A stretch of 20,011 bases of DNA, taken from assembly GCA_002388905.1 (NCBI GenBank), contig DGNJ01000095.1, forward strand, positions 306 to 20,316, given 5' to 3'. Each line of letters starts with the position of its first letter. Positions within the stretch are counted from its first letter, which is position 1. This DNA comes from Cellvibrionales bacterium UBA4495 (lineage in GTDB: Bacteria > Pseudomonadota > Gammaproteobacteria > Pseudomonadales > Porticoccaceae). Made by a program: the position numbers and the translations under genes. This document shows positions 1 to 8,451 of the stretch, piece after piece. The notes beneath the pieces were generated by a model that saw only the letters and a program-made list of their open reading frames with translations, was not told where the DNA came from and did no database searches.

Positions 1-95
1 GTCTGCGGATCTGGTGTGGCGCCACAGTCACTGGCGAGGACCTGGAAAAGCTGATGCCCTGGATCGAGTGGGCCTACGGTGAAGTCAACCGTTGA
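1..95 (+). CDS. serC: Phosphoserine aminotransferase, C-terminal end (partial)
   Basis: The first 95 bases hold the last 30 codons of a gene that begins outside the window; the reading frame starts at base 3 and ends at TGA 93-95. The peptide begins LRIWCGATV and ends [12 protein letters not shown], which resembles the C-terminus of the alphaproteobacterial/archaeal branch of SerC rather than the E. coli branch. SerC is a cytoplasmic pyridoxal-phosphate enzyme that converts 3-phosphohydroxypyruvate and glutamate to phosphoserine. The next gene, serA, makes its substrate and starts 58 bases downstream on the same strand, which supports both the assignment and an operon. Only a short tail is visible, so the identification rests on these residues and the neighbour. 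Confidence 0.75.
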   Translation, partial: LRIWCGATVTGEDLEKLMPWIEWAYGEVNR

Positions 96-153
96 CGCAA
101 ACGGCCAGTTAGGCAACCGCAATTCATTGAAACCACTATCGGGATACACGCCA

Positions 154-1323
154 ATGTTCAAAGTGCGCACCTACAACCAGATTTCGCCCCGCGGCCTGGA
201 CCGCTTCCCCCGGGACCGCTATGAGATTGCCAGCGAGTTTTCCAGTCCCGATGCCTTTATTCTGCGCAGCCACAAGCTGCACGGCGAGCCGGTGCCGGAA
301 AGCGTGATGGCGGTGGCCCGGGCGGGAGCCGGCGTCAACAACATCCCCGTGCAGGAATACACCAAACAGGGCATCGTCGTATTCAACAGCCCCGGCGCCA
401 ACGCCAATGCCGTCAAGGAGCTGATTGCCGCGGCCCTGTTGCTCAGTTCCCGGGATATTTTCGGCGGCATGTCCTATGTCCAGACCCTGACAAATATCCG
501 GGACGCCGGCGAAATGTCCAAGCTCCTGGAGAAGGAAAAGAAACGCTTTGCCGGCTCCGAGCTGTACGGCAAGACGCTGGGTGTCGTGGGCCTGGGCGCC
601 ATCGGCTCCATGGTGGCCAACATGGCCCTGGGCCTGGGCATGAAGGTGGTGGGTTTCGATCCGGCCATCTCCGTGGAAGCGGCCTGGCGGTTGTCCAGCC
701 AGGTGGAGAAGATGGAAAACCTGTCGACGCTTCTGGGTCGCTCCGATTACGTGACCCTGCACGTGCCCGCCGTCGAGGCCACCCGTCACCTGATCAACAG
801 CGAGACCCTGCGCAGCATGAAAGAAGGAGGTGTGCTGCTCAACTTCGCCCGGGAGGAGATCGTCGACAACGACGCGCTCGTGCAGGCCCTGGACGACGGT
901 ACCCTGGGGGGCTACACGGCGGATTTCCCCACCCCGGAACTGCTCGGCCGCAGGAACGTGCTGCTGATGCCTCATATCGGCGCCAGCACCCAGGAGGCCG
1001 AGGAAAACTGTGCCATCATGGCGGCCGACCAGCTCATGGATTTCCTGGAAAACGGCAACATCGCCAATGCCGTCAACTTCCCGCCCACCAGCATGGCCCG
1101 CAGCGAGGGGCACCGCATTACCATCAGCAACGACAATGTCCCCAAGGTGTTGGGCAATATCCTGGCGATCCTCTCCGAGAGCAACAACAATGTCATCGAC
1201 CTGGTCAACAAGAGCCGGGACGATATCGCCTACAACATTATCGATGTCGAAGAGGCGCCCAGTGCCGCCACCGTCGACAAGATCCGCGCCGTGGAGGGTG
1301 TAATCCGGGTGCGGCTGCTTTAA
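154..1323 (+). CDS. serA: D-3-phosphoglycerate dehydrogenase with C-terminal ACT domain
   Basis: SerA oxidises 3-phosphoglycerate to 3-phosphohydroxypyruvate with NAD, the first step of serine synthesis. The ATG at 154 gives 389 residues beginning MFKVRTYNQI. An in-frame GTG at 79 lies inside serC and would add 25 residues unlike the family, so it was not used. The sugar-acid binding segment (ARAGAGVNNI, about 55-64) is followed by a Rossmann GLGAIG (146-151). The catalytic residues appear as Arg233, Glu262 and His274 in PHIGAST. Residues from about 320 to the end form an ACT domain, the usual serine-sensing module. The glycine that normally follows the catalytic Arg is Glu here (FAREEIVD). 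The stop codon overlaps the stop of the opposite-strand kinase by 4 bases, leaving no room for a separate terminator. Confidence 0.93.
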   Translation: MFKVRTYNQISPRGLDRFPRDRYEIASEFSSPDAFILRSHKLHGEPVPESVMAVARAGAGVNNIPVQEYTKQGIVVFNSPGANANAVKELIAAALLLSSRDIFGGMSYVQTLTNIRDAGEMSKLLEKEKKRFAGSELYGKTLGVVGLGAIGSMVANMALGLGMKVVGFDPAISVEAAWRLSSQVEKMENLSTLLGRSDYVTLHVPAVEATRHLINSETLRSMKEGGVLLNFAREEIVDNDALVQALDDGTLGGYTADFPTPELLGRRNVLLMPHIGASTQEAEENCAIMAADQLMDFLENGNIANAVNFPPTSMARSEGHRITISNDNVPKVLGNILAILSESNNNVIDLVNKSRDDIAYNIIDVEEAPSAATVDKIRAVEGVIRVRLL

Positions 1324-3995
1324 TCGTCCCCCGGAGGCTGGTCTAGCCCCGCTTCCAGGGCCTCCACCTCCGCCACCAGGGTTTCCATGGAGGCGGCGAT
1401 GATTTCCTCGTCCGACTTCTTCGCCGCCGTATGTAACCCCCGGACCGCCCGTTCCAGGCCCGGTGCCTTGAAGACACCGGCCACGCCCAGCAACTGATGC
1501 AGGGCCTCCCGCAACAGGTCGTTGTCTCCACGATCCAGGGCCCGCCGGGCTTCCCGGGTCAGTTTTACCACCTCCCCGACGAAGGCTTCGCGCGGCAGTC
1601 TTGTCCTGGCTGCCGGCCTTGGGCCTTCTCCTGGTTCCAGGGTCTTGTGGGCGTGGCGAAGGATCAGTTTGTATAACCTGTCTTCCTCGATGGGCTTGAA
1701 GACAAGCTCATCGGCGCCCGCTTCGAACAGCGCCGTTTCTTCCTGCTGGAGGATGTCGGCGGTGAGCATGACAATGGGGGTTTTCCGGTTCACGCCTTCC
1801 TGCCGGAGTCCGCGGATGGCCTCCAGGCCGCTGACCTCGGGCATATGGACGTCCAGGAGGATCAGGTCGAAGTGCTGGCGCTGGCCGAGGGAGACAGCTT
1901 CCCGGCCGTTCTGTGTCAGGGTGCACCGACAGCCACAGCGCTCGAGGTAGGTGGTGAGCAGCAGGCGCATGAACTCGTTGTCCTCCGCCACCAGGATTCG
2001 GGCGTCCAGATCACGGGGGGTGCCGGCATTGGCATCGCCGCCCTCGCCCCGTTCTCCGCTGAGGACACCCGCCAGTTCCCCGATGGTGGGCGGCTTGTCG
2101 ATAACCAGGGTGTCGTGGGGGTCGGCACCCTCGTAGTCCGCGTGACCGTGAAAATCCTGAAGCGGGGCGATCATGACAATGGGGCTACCCGGGAAGAGCC
2201 GTCTCAGGTATTGCAGGGTCAGGCGAATCCCCTCCTCGTTTTCCTCGACGTGGGGAGAATAAAAGACGATTTCCGGTAAAGCCGTCTCGCTGGAAAATTC
2301 CACCTCGGCGCGATTTTCGCAGGAGTCCACCTCCTCCACGAAGCGCGCCAGCAGGTGTTCCAGGGCCTGCCGGCTGCGGGGGTGGGCATCGTAGAGAAGA
2401 ACTCGCCGATAGACGGCTCCCGGGTATCGGGGTTGGTCCGTGCTCTGGGCCAGGGGGATCGTCACGGAAAATATCGAGCCCCGCCCGGCGGTGCTTTCGA
2501 TATCCACCGATCCGCCCATCAGGGAAACCAGGTTCTTGACGATGGAGAGGCCAAGGCCGGAGCCGCCGAACTGTCGCGAGACGGAAGTATCGGCCTGGGC
2601 GAAAGCCTCGAAGATCTGCTGGCGGTGTTTCTCGGGGATGCCGATACCGGTATCGATCACGTCGATGGTGAGAACCGGATTGTTGCCGCTTCCCACCTGG
2701 CGGATTTGCACGGTGATATCGCCCTTGTGGGTGAATTTGATAGCGTTGGCGACCAGATTGTAGACAATCTGGCGTATTCGCATGCTGTCCCCCACCAGCC
2801 CCAGGGGCACGTCCGGCGCGATGTCGAGAATCAGTTCCAGCCCCTTGCCCTGGGCGGTGGGTGCCATCAACGACAGTGGTGTTTCAAGGCACTCTGCAAG
2901 GTTGAAGGGCGCGTTCTCAATGGTGATTCCGTGGGACTGAAAGCGGGTGATGTCGAGAATGTCGTCAATCAACTGCAACAGTTGCAGGGATGCCTGGTGG
3001 ATAATCAGGCAGTAGCGCTTTTCAGCGGCGGTCAGGTTCTTCGTGTTGCCCAGCAGGTTGACGAATCCCTGTATCGCGGTGACGGGCGTGCGTAACTCAT
3101 GGCTCATCTGGGCCAGGAAATCCCCCTTGGCTTTGCTGCCGGCTTCCGCCTCCCGGCGGGCGACCTCCAGTTCCCGGTTCTTGCGGCGCAGGTCTTCCAG
3201 GGTCCACTGCAGCCGTTCGGTGGCTACCCGGATCTTGCCTTCCAGATCCTCGCGGCCTTCGGCGACGGAGCTTGCCAGGTGATTGATGCCGTTGGCGAGG
3301 GTGGCCAGTTCGTCGTCCGTGGAAGGCCGGGCCCGGGCTTCGAGGTCTCCCTCTTCCAGGCGCTTGACCGTCCGTGTCAGGTGCTTGATGGGAGAAAGCA
3401 GGGATGTGCTCAGGTAATAGGTGAACAGTGCCGCCCCCATAAAGACGAAGAAGCTGATCACCAGGTGCGTGACCAGGGTATTTTGCAACCGCTGTTGGAG
3501 AAGCCTCTTGTCCACGGCGACGATAACCCAGCCCAGCAGCGTTTTTTCCGCGGCTGCGGGCGGGTCTTCAAAATCCGTGACATCGGCGCCGGTGAGGTAA
3601 ACGGCCTGTTCGACGAACAGGTAGTCATTATTTTGCGTGGGGTAATGACCGCGCTTCATGTCCGCATCGGAAATCAGTTCAGGCAGGTTACCGGCTACCA
3701 GGGGGCGGCGTTCGGGATCAAGGAAGCCGACACCGTAAATGGTGGGAATGCTGCTCGTTGAGGTGGCCAGGGACTGGAGCAGGTCCATGCGTCCGGCGTA
3801 AAGAGCGAAGTCGGCGATATTGGCCAGGTAATTGGCGGTCTGGTGACCGACTTCCTGGAGAGTATAGGCCATTTCTGCCCGCCGGCTGGCAACGGTCTGC
3901 CAGGTGAGCAAAATCGTGATCAGTATCAGGGGCAGCAGGCCCAGGATAAACAGGCGGTTATTGATGGAACGCGTGAAGAAAGTGGGCGATTTCAT
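1320..3995 (-). CDS. BarA/GacS-like hybrid sensor histidine kinase (HAMP-HisKA-HATPase-pseudoREC-REC-Hpt)
   Basis: This 891-residue inner-membrane kinase passes phosphate through a His-Asp-His relay. A first membrane helix (about 15-33) and a second (about 175-197) flank a periplasmic sensor domain. They are followed by a HAMP segment, a coiled coil (about 250-290), the HisKA site His299 (MSHELRTP) and an ATP-binding domain with N417, DTGIGIP and GGSGLGLSIVK. Residues 530-645 look like a degenerate receiver without a phosphoacceptor Asp. The next receiver (665-780) is complete: Glu671/Asp672, Asp715, Thr745 and Lys767. A C-terminal Hpt domain carries His833 (LHQLLG). The order and N-terminus resemble BarA/GacS, but the gene sits behind a binding protein and a TonB receptor, so it is probably a paralogue with its own signal. 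Its ATG overlaps the upstream stop as ATGA, and a GGAGG lies 10 bases upstream of the ATG. Confidence 0.9.
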   Translation of the reverse strand: MKSPTFFTRSINNRLFILGLLPLILITILLTWQTVASRRAEMAYTLQEVGHQTANYLANIADFALYAGRMDLLQSLATSTSSIPTIYGVGFLDPERRPLVAGNLPELISDADMKRGHYPTQNNDYLFVEQAVYLTGADVTDFEDPPAAAEKTLLGWVIVAVDKRLLQQRLQNTLVTHLVISFFVFMGAALFTYYLSTSLLSPIKHLTRTVKRLEEGDLEARARPSTDDELATLANGINHLASSVAEGREDLEGKIRVATERLQWTLEDLRRKNRELEVARREAEAGSKAKGDFLAQMSHELRTPVTAIQGFVNLLGNTKNLTAAEKRYCLIIHQASLQLLQLIDDILDITRFQSHGITIENAPFNLAECLETPLSLMAPTAQGKGLELILDIAPDVPLGLVGDSMRIRQIVYNLVANAIKFTHKGDITVQIRQVGSGNNPVLTIDVIDTGIGIPEKHRQQIFEAFAQADTSVSRQFGGSGLGLSIVKNLVSLMGGSVDIESTAGRGSIFSVTIPLAQSTDQPRYPGAVYRRVLLYDAHPRSRQALEHLLARFVEEVDSCENRAEVEFSSETALPEIVFYSPHVEENEEGIRLTLQYLRRLFPGSPIVMIAPLQDFHGHADYEGADPHDTLVIDKPPTIGELAGVLSGERGEGGDANAGTPRDLDARILVAEDNEFMRLLLTTYLERCGCRCTLTQNGREAVSLGQRQHFDLILLDVHMPEVSGLEAIRGLRQEGVNRKTPIVMLTADILQQEETALFEAGADELVFKPIEEDRLYKLILRHAHKTLEPGEGPRPAARTRLPREAFVGEVVKLTREARRALDRGDNDLLREALHQLLGVAGVFKAPGLERAVRGLHTAAKKSDEEIIAASMETLVAEVEALEAGLDQPPGDD

Positions 3996-4984
3996 GGCTC
4001 GGCCGCCTCCTCCAGCTTTTCAATGGCCAGGCGCAAGGTTTCCGGCGTGGGCAGCTCCATATCCAGTGCTCGGGCCACGGCCGGATTGATTTCAATGGAA
4101 AAATAGGCCGGGTCGAACGACCGCCAGTGGAAGTCGGCCGGCGAGCGAAGATAGGACTCGGCCAGTTCCGCACCCTGTCGGCCAATATCTGCCGCCGAGG
4201 AATACAGGGAGGCCAGGGCGCCCGCCCGGGTGTAGGATTCGGAGAAACCGATAACCGGAATTTTGTTGCGGAAACTCAGGTAGAGTATCCACTTGGCAAC
4301 ATTGCGGTTGAAGAAAGCCCGATCCGGCAGCGCCAGGAAGAGGTCGCTGTTTTCGATGACCGGGGTCAGCCTGGCTACGGGATTGTCCTGGTGAGTGAGG
4401 TCGGCGGCGATCAACTGGTAATGGGTGCCCGCCATGGCGTCGCGCAAAGGCCTTTTGTAGGCCTGGGAAACGGGACCGAATACGGTACCGATGCGCCTGG
4501 CCTCGGGCTTGATAAGGGACGCCAGGTAAAAGAGTCGTCGGGGCGGGTTGTCCAGAAAAACCACCGCCCGGCGTCCATCGGCTCCAGCCTCCTCACTGAG
4601 GTTCCGCCAGGCGGACCGGGTCAGGAACAGGCTTAACAAGGGCTTTCCGGGATGCTCGGTGATGGCCCGCCGGGTGGCCTTGGTGCCCACCGCAATGATT
4701 AGTGTATCGCCATTGAGGGCGATCGGGGGGGTCCCCATCAACGTGCCGATGGCAACGCTGCCTTCAGCATGTTGTTGCTTCAGGGTATCCGCGATGGTGC
4801 GGGCGACCAGGGAATAGTGGCTGGAGACATCAGAAAGCAGGATGTAGACGTTCCTGTCCGGCTCGGGTTGTGCCAGCGGCGGGGCGCCCAGTAGCAGTGC
4901 CGCCAGTGTCGCACCAAGCCACATAATCAAGGGCTTACGCCCGGCGTGGGGGCAATGATGAGCTTTCCGTGCCTGAAACTTCAT
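3992..4984 (-). CDS. ABC-type periplasmic substrate-binding protein (ABC_sub_bind-like, PF04392 type)
   Basis: The 330-residue product begins with a basic stretch and a hydrophobic helix (about 21-38, MWLGATLAALLLG) ending in PPLAQ, which reads as a signal peptide. There is no lipobox cysteine. The mature part has the alternating two-lobed pattern of periplasmic binding proteins of the ABC_sub_bind type, for example ARRIGTVFGPVSQ near the middle and a late NKIPVIGFSESYTRAGALASLYS segment. No permease or ATPase gene accompanies it, so it is more likely to present a ligand to the kinase than to feed a transporter. It lies 38 bases after the TonB receptor and overlaps the kinase start by 4 bases. 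The start has only a weak ribosome site. A second Met at residue 21 would shorten the basic N-terminus but keep the helix. The ligand cannot be told from the sequence. Confidence 0.8.
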   Translation of the reverse strand: MKFQARKAHHCPHAGRKPLIMWLGATLAALLLGAPPLAQPEPDRNVYILLSDVSSHYSLVARTIADTLKQQHAEGSVAIGTLMGTPPIALNGDTLIIAVGTKATRRAITEHPGKPLLSLFLTRSAWRNLSEEAGADGRRAVVFLDNPPRRLFYLASLIKPEARRIGTVFGPVSQAYKRPLRDAMAGTHYQLIAADLTHQDNPVARLTPVIENSDLFLALPDRAFFNRNVAKWILYLSFRNKIPVIGFSESYTRAGALASLYSSAADIGRQGAELAESYLRSPADFHWRSFDPAYFSIEINPAVARALDMELPTPETLRLAIEKLEEAAEP

Positions 4985-5022
4985 TGTTTTCGATCAATAG
5001 TCCATTATGCTGCCGGTATTCA

Positions 5023-7158
5023 TCAGGGCAGGTTGACCCTGGCTTCCAGAAACAACCGGGTTTCAAAGCGGTTGTTGATATTGAATTCCGGGTAATCGCC
5101 GCCCAGATTCTGCGCCACCACGCGCAGATGTCCCCGACTACTGCCCAGAGAGAAACGGTAAGTGACCTGGGCGTCGACACGCGTGAAATCGTCGATGGTG
5201 TTGCCGTCTTCCCAGCGAACCTCCGACTGGTGGTAACTGAATACCGAAGCCGACCATGCGGGGGTGAAGGAGTGGCCGATAAGCAGCCCGCCGCTGTGGC
5301 GCACCATGCGCCGGTCTATGGTCCGGTAGTGTACCGGCATACGGTTGCGCAACAACCGGCTATCCGCCTCGGTGTTACTATAGTGCAAACGGATTAAAGT
5401 GCGTTGCCAGGGGCGGTAGCTGAGTTCGAATTCGGCGCCCTGGAGAGTCCAGGAGCCGACGTTTTCGTAGGTTTTCACTTCGTCGTCGAAATACAGGGTG
5501 GGTGGCGAGGTGGGCATTTCCACCTCGTCGATAACGTCTTCGATCTCCTCGCGGAATATGCGCACGTCCAGCTTGATTGCCGGATCGTTCCAATGGAGCA
5601 GGTAGCCCACTTCGTAGCTGTCTATCGTCTCCTCTTTCAGATCCGGGTCCGAAACCCGGAAAATGTTATAGATGAGGTCCCCGATTTCCTCGGTGGTGCG
5701 CTCGTTGGCCTCCTGGAGAGACGGCACCCGGTGGCCCCGGGCGATGCCGATGCGAAGGGTGTTGTGGTCGTCAAGGCGGAGATTGGCGCCGAACCGGGGG
5801 GAGGCGAAGCTGCCCACAAAGGTATCCTCGACCATGGCACCGACATTGACGGTCAGCCGGGGCAAAGCCTGCCATTCGGTGTGGCCAAAAAGGCGCAGGT
5901 AATGTTCTGTCGCTTCCTGGTCCGTGCTCTGGGGGTGGGCGTATTCCAGCTTGTCCCACCGGGAGCCGATCCCCCAAACGCCCTGAATCGTCCGGCCGGG
6001 CCTGACTTGGTGGCTGATCTCGATATCGTAGCGCTCGGATTGCAGGGTTCCGAAGCCGGAAATGAGCTGGTTGCTGATGTTGTCGAGAAGGGTTGCCGAA
6101 GTACCGCTGTCCAGGCCGCTGCGGGCGGCGAAATCCGCCACCAGTGCCGGAGGGACCGGGTCCAGGGCGGCAATCTGCTGGGCCGTTGTCGCATCGATAC
6201 CAATAAACTGGTAGACCGGCCCGAGCGGAACGCGATTCCGGGCCCGCAGGCGGCTATGATAGGCCTGGACCCGGAGGGCGTCTTCGCCGGCCAGATCCCG
6301 GGACCAGTTCAGGGATTGGAACTGATAGTCGAACCGCGACTGGCTGAACTCGTCCGGCCGGTCCCCGTCACCCCAGCCCAGGCGCTGATAGGCATAGCCC
6401 AGGGACAGGTCAAGCGTGTCGGAAAGAGTGGGGGTCACGATACTGCGAAAGTTGGCATGATAACTCTCCACACCGTCTTCCATGGGGCCCTCCCCGTCCA
6501 CTGCGGGAAAGCCGCTGTTGTGGTCGTAGCCCAGTGACAGCCGGTAGTGGGTGGTGCCCAGTTTGCCGCCGTAGCTGAGTGTGCCGTCGCGCGTACTCAG
6601 GTCGCCCATGGTCGCCTGGGCAGTCAGGCCCTGGTACTCGAACGGTTTGCGGGTGACGATATTGACCGCGCCCAGAAAGGCGTTGGAGCCCTGGGCAGGC
6701 GCGTTGGAGCCGCGCACCACCTCGATGTAGTCGATATCCGCCAGGTCGATGCCCAGAGTTCCCCAGTGGACGCTGGCAAACAGGGATTCATACACGGAGC
6801 GACCGTCGATGGTTACCTCCAACTGGTTGGGAAACTCCCGGCCGATGCCGTGGTAACTGACGCCGTAGCGGTTGTTGTTGATGTAATAGGAGCGCATGCC
6901 CGGCACCAGGCGGAAGATATCGGCGAATGTCCGTGCCCCGGAAAGTTCGATCAGTTCCCGGTCGATAACCGTGACACTCGCCGGCGCCGCTTCGAGTTGC
7001 TGTTCGAACCGGGAAACGGCGCTGACAACAGGGAGTTCCTGGAGCAGGTCTGTCTCGGTGGAATAGGGTTTCCCGCTCTGGGCCAGGCCGCTATCAGTAG
7101 CCAGTAGAAGCCAGATGGCACAAAGCGCGATGTCTGGATGGAGTCTTTTGCCACGCAT
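5023..7158 (-). CDS. TonB-dependent outer-membrane receptor
   Basis: The product is 711 residues from the ATG at 7158, which has a good ribosome site (AAGGGA) 6-7 bases upstream. A longer reading from 7221 would put 21 residues before the signal peptide and was rejected. A signal sequence (about 9-27, ending GLAQ) is followed by a TonB-box-like stretch (ELPVVSAVSR, 41-50). A plug domain (about 55-175) includes LVPGMRSYYINN, VTIDGRSVYE and the closing IEVVRGSNAPAQGSNAFLGAVNIVTR region. The rest is barrel-like, rich in alternating aromatic and polar residues. The chain ends VNLP rather than in the terminal aromatic that most outer-membrane barrels show. The family imports scarce ligands such as metal chelates or vitamins by TonB energy; the ligand here is unknown. 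Its downstream partners suggest that the ligand is also sensed. Confidence 0.9.
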   Translation of the reverse strand: MRGKRLHPDIALCAIWLLLATDSGLAQSGKPYSTETDLLQELPVVSAVSRFEQQLEAAPASVTVIDRELIELSGARTFADIFRLVPGMRSYYINNNRYGVSYHGIGREFPNQLEVTIDGRSVYESLFASVHWGTLGIDLADIDYIEVVRGSNAPAQGSNAFLGAVNIVTRKPFEYQGLTAQATMGDLSTRDGTLSYGGKLGTTHYRLSLGYDHNSGFPAVDGEGPMEDGVESYHANFRSIVTPTLSDTLDLSLGYAYQRLGWGDGDRPDEFSQSRFDYQFQSLNWSRDLAGEDALRVQAYHSRLRARNRVPLGPVYQFIGIDATTAQQIAALDPVPPALVADFAARSGLDSGTSATLLDNISNQLISGFGTLQSERYDIEISHQVRPGRTIQGVWGIGSRWDKLEYAHPQSTDQEATEHYLRLFGHTEWQALPRLTVNVGAMVEDTFVGSFASPRFGANLRLDDHNTLRIGIARGHRVPSLQEANERTTEEIGDLIYNIFRVSDPDLKEETIDSYEVGYLLHWNDPAIKLDVRIFREEIEDVIDEVEMPTSPPTLYFDDEVKTYENVGSWTLQGAEFELSYRPWQRTLIRLHYSNTEADSRLLRNRMPVHYRTIDRRMVRHSGGLLIGHSFTPAWSASVFSYHQSEVRWEDGNTIDDFTRVDAQVTYRFSLGSSRGHLRVVAQNLGGDYPEFNINNRFETRLFLEARVNLP

Positions 7159-7189
7159 TGGTGTCCCTTTATTATGCTTTGCGAGAGCG

Positions 7190-7207
7190 GTCAGTTTAAC
7201 GACTGAC
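7190..7207. promoter_or_regulatory. Candidate operator dyad upstream of the TonB receptor
   Basis: A perfect 6-base inverted repeat, GTCAGT then six bases then ACTGAC, lies 32-49 bases before the receptor start, in the 226-base divergent gap (7159-7384) between the receptor and pdxH. Its position suits control of the receptor operon. I see no convincing -35/-10 pair for either gene in this gap. A CATAAT on the minus strand is too close to the receptor ribosome site to be its -10. No Fur-box-like sequence was recognised, so iron control is not indicated by eye. Confidence 0.3.
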
Positions 7208-7384
7208 AAGCGAAAAAACATGACGGGACTCCGCTTTTACCGTTCCGGATCTGCCGGTTGATCGAGATTGCACTATCGTCGCCGGCCTGTCATTTTCCAA
7301 AAGACAAGCCCACCAATAATGCCGATGAACGTCGAAAGCGGTTATCATGCCCCGCTCACTCCGGATTCTGGCAAGGTGGCGCTA

Positions 7385-8020
7385 ATGAGCCTTGAGCAGC
7401 AGCGCAGGGAATACCGTTACGGTCGCTTGACACGGGAATCTCTCGACGATTCCCCGTTCGAGCAGTTCGATCGCTGGTTGCGGCAGGCCATTGATGGGCC
7501 CATTACCGACCCCACCGCCATGAGTCTGGCCACCGTGGACCGGGCGGGCCGTCCCTGGCAGCGCATCGTGCTGCTCAAGCACGCCGATTCCCGGGGGTTT
7601 GTTTTTTATACCAACCTGGGCAGTCGCAAGGCCGAGGATATCGCCCACAACCCGGAAGTGAGTCTCCACTTTCCGTGGCTGGCAATGGATCGTCAGGTGG
7701 TCATCGGCGGTCGCGCCGAGCGCTTGGGCTTCCGGGAAGTGGTCAGCTATTTCGCCAGCCGGCCCCGGGAAAGCCAGCTGGCCGCCTGGGCATCCCGCCA
7801 GAGTCGACGGATCGGTTCGCGCCAGGCCCTGGAAGCACAATTCACGGCCATGAAGGAAAAGTTCGGTCGCGGCGAGGTGCCGCTGCCGGATTTCTGGGGC
7901 GGTTACCGGGTGGTGCCCCGGGAGTTTGAATTCTGGCAGGGGGGCGAGCGGCGCCTCCACGACCGCTTCCAGTATCTGCGGGCTGACGACCAGTGGCAGA
8001 TTGCACGGCTGGCCCCCTGA
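7385..8020 (+). CDS. pdxH: Pyridoxamine/pyridoxine 5'-phosphate oxidase
   Basis: PdxH is an FMN enzyme of the cytoplasm that oxidises pyridoxamine or pyridoxine phosphate to pyridoxal phosphate, the last step of the DXP-dependent route and of salvage. The ATG at 7385 gives 211 residues, close to the 218 of E. coli, and follows AAGGTGG at a proper distance. The open frame runs 39 codons further upstream but that part is not family-like. Family motifs are plain: [10 protein letters not shown] (43-52), the FMN-binding RIVLLK (60-65) and RKAEDIAHN (81-89), [10 protein letters not shown] (169-178), and RRLHDRF near residue 190, with the C-terminus ARLAP. A small membrane-protein gene follows after 20 bases. 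Several products in this window (SerC, SpeA, NspC) use pyridoxal phosphate. Confidence 0.95.
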   Translation: MSLEQQRREYRYGRLTRESLDDSPFEQFDRWLRQAIDGPITDPTAMSLATVDRAGRPWQRIVLLKHADSRGFVFYTNLGSRKAEDIAHNPEVSLHFPWLAMDRQVVIGGRAERLGFREVVSYFASRPRESQLAAWASRQSRRIGSRQALEAQFTAMKEKFGRGEVPLPDFWGGYRVVPREFEFWQGGERRLHDRFQYLRADDQWQIARLAP

Positions 8021-8040
8021 ACGGCGAGGATGTGTCGAAC

Positions 8041-8436
8041 ATGATTTCAAAATGGATGAAAGTTTTTGCCGCCGGAGCCCTGGCCGGGCTGGCCAACAGC
8101 CTGGTGGTCTGGCTGTTCGGCCAGTACGGGATCAGCCAGGCCCTCGGGGTGGCGATTTCGCCAGCGCTGAGCCCCTCCTGGCTCTATCCCCGCATCGTCT
8201 GGGGCGGCCTGTGGGGCTTCCTCTTCCTGATACCGGTGCTTAACAGCCGGCCCTGGTCCAAGGGACTGCTCTTGAGTCTGTTCCCGACACTGGGACAACT
8301 CCTTGTCGTTTTCCCCTACCAGACCGGCCACGGTGTCGGCGGTCTGCAACTTGGGCTGCTGACCCCGGTCCTGGTTGTTTTCTTCAATGCCGTCTGGGGT
8401 GTGACGGCGGCCCTGGCGCTGCGCCTGGCCCGGTAA
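8041..8436 (+). CDS. Small four-helix membrane protein of unknown function
   Basis: I do not recognise this 131-residue protein. It shows four hydrophobic segments, at about 7-26, 48-66, 74-92 and 103-128, separated by short loops, with a basic C-terminus (LRLAR). The second loop contains SPSWLYPRIVWGG, where the Pro, Trp and Arg may be conserved features. The ATG at 8041 was chosen because the segment upstream of it (from an ATG at 7993, inside pdxH) is not hydrophobic and reads through the pdxH end; GAGG lies about 11 bases upstream. It follows pdxH by 20 bases on the same strand and is probably co-transcribed. The downstream regulator gene converges on it with only 15 bases between. Confidence 0.7.
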   Translation: MISKWMKVFAAGALAGLANSLVVWLFGQYGISQALGVAISPALSPSWLYPRIVWGGLWGFLFLIPVLNSRPWSKGLLLSLFPTLGQLLVVFPYQTGHGVGGLQLGLLTPVLVVFFNAVWGVTAALALRLAR

Positions 8437-8451
8437 CTCAGCCGGTGCCGA

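Noticed and set aside
79..153. GTG start extending serA by 25 residues into serC
   Set aside because: The added residues do not resemble SerA, and the ATG at 154 gives the normal N-terminus.
7159..7221. Upstream start for the TonB receptor adding 21 residues
   Set aside because: It would put a basic stretch ahead of the signal peptide, and the ATG at 7158 has the better ribosome site.
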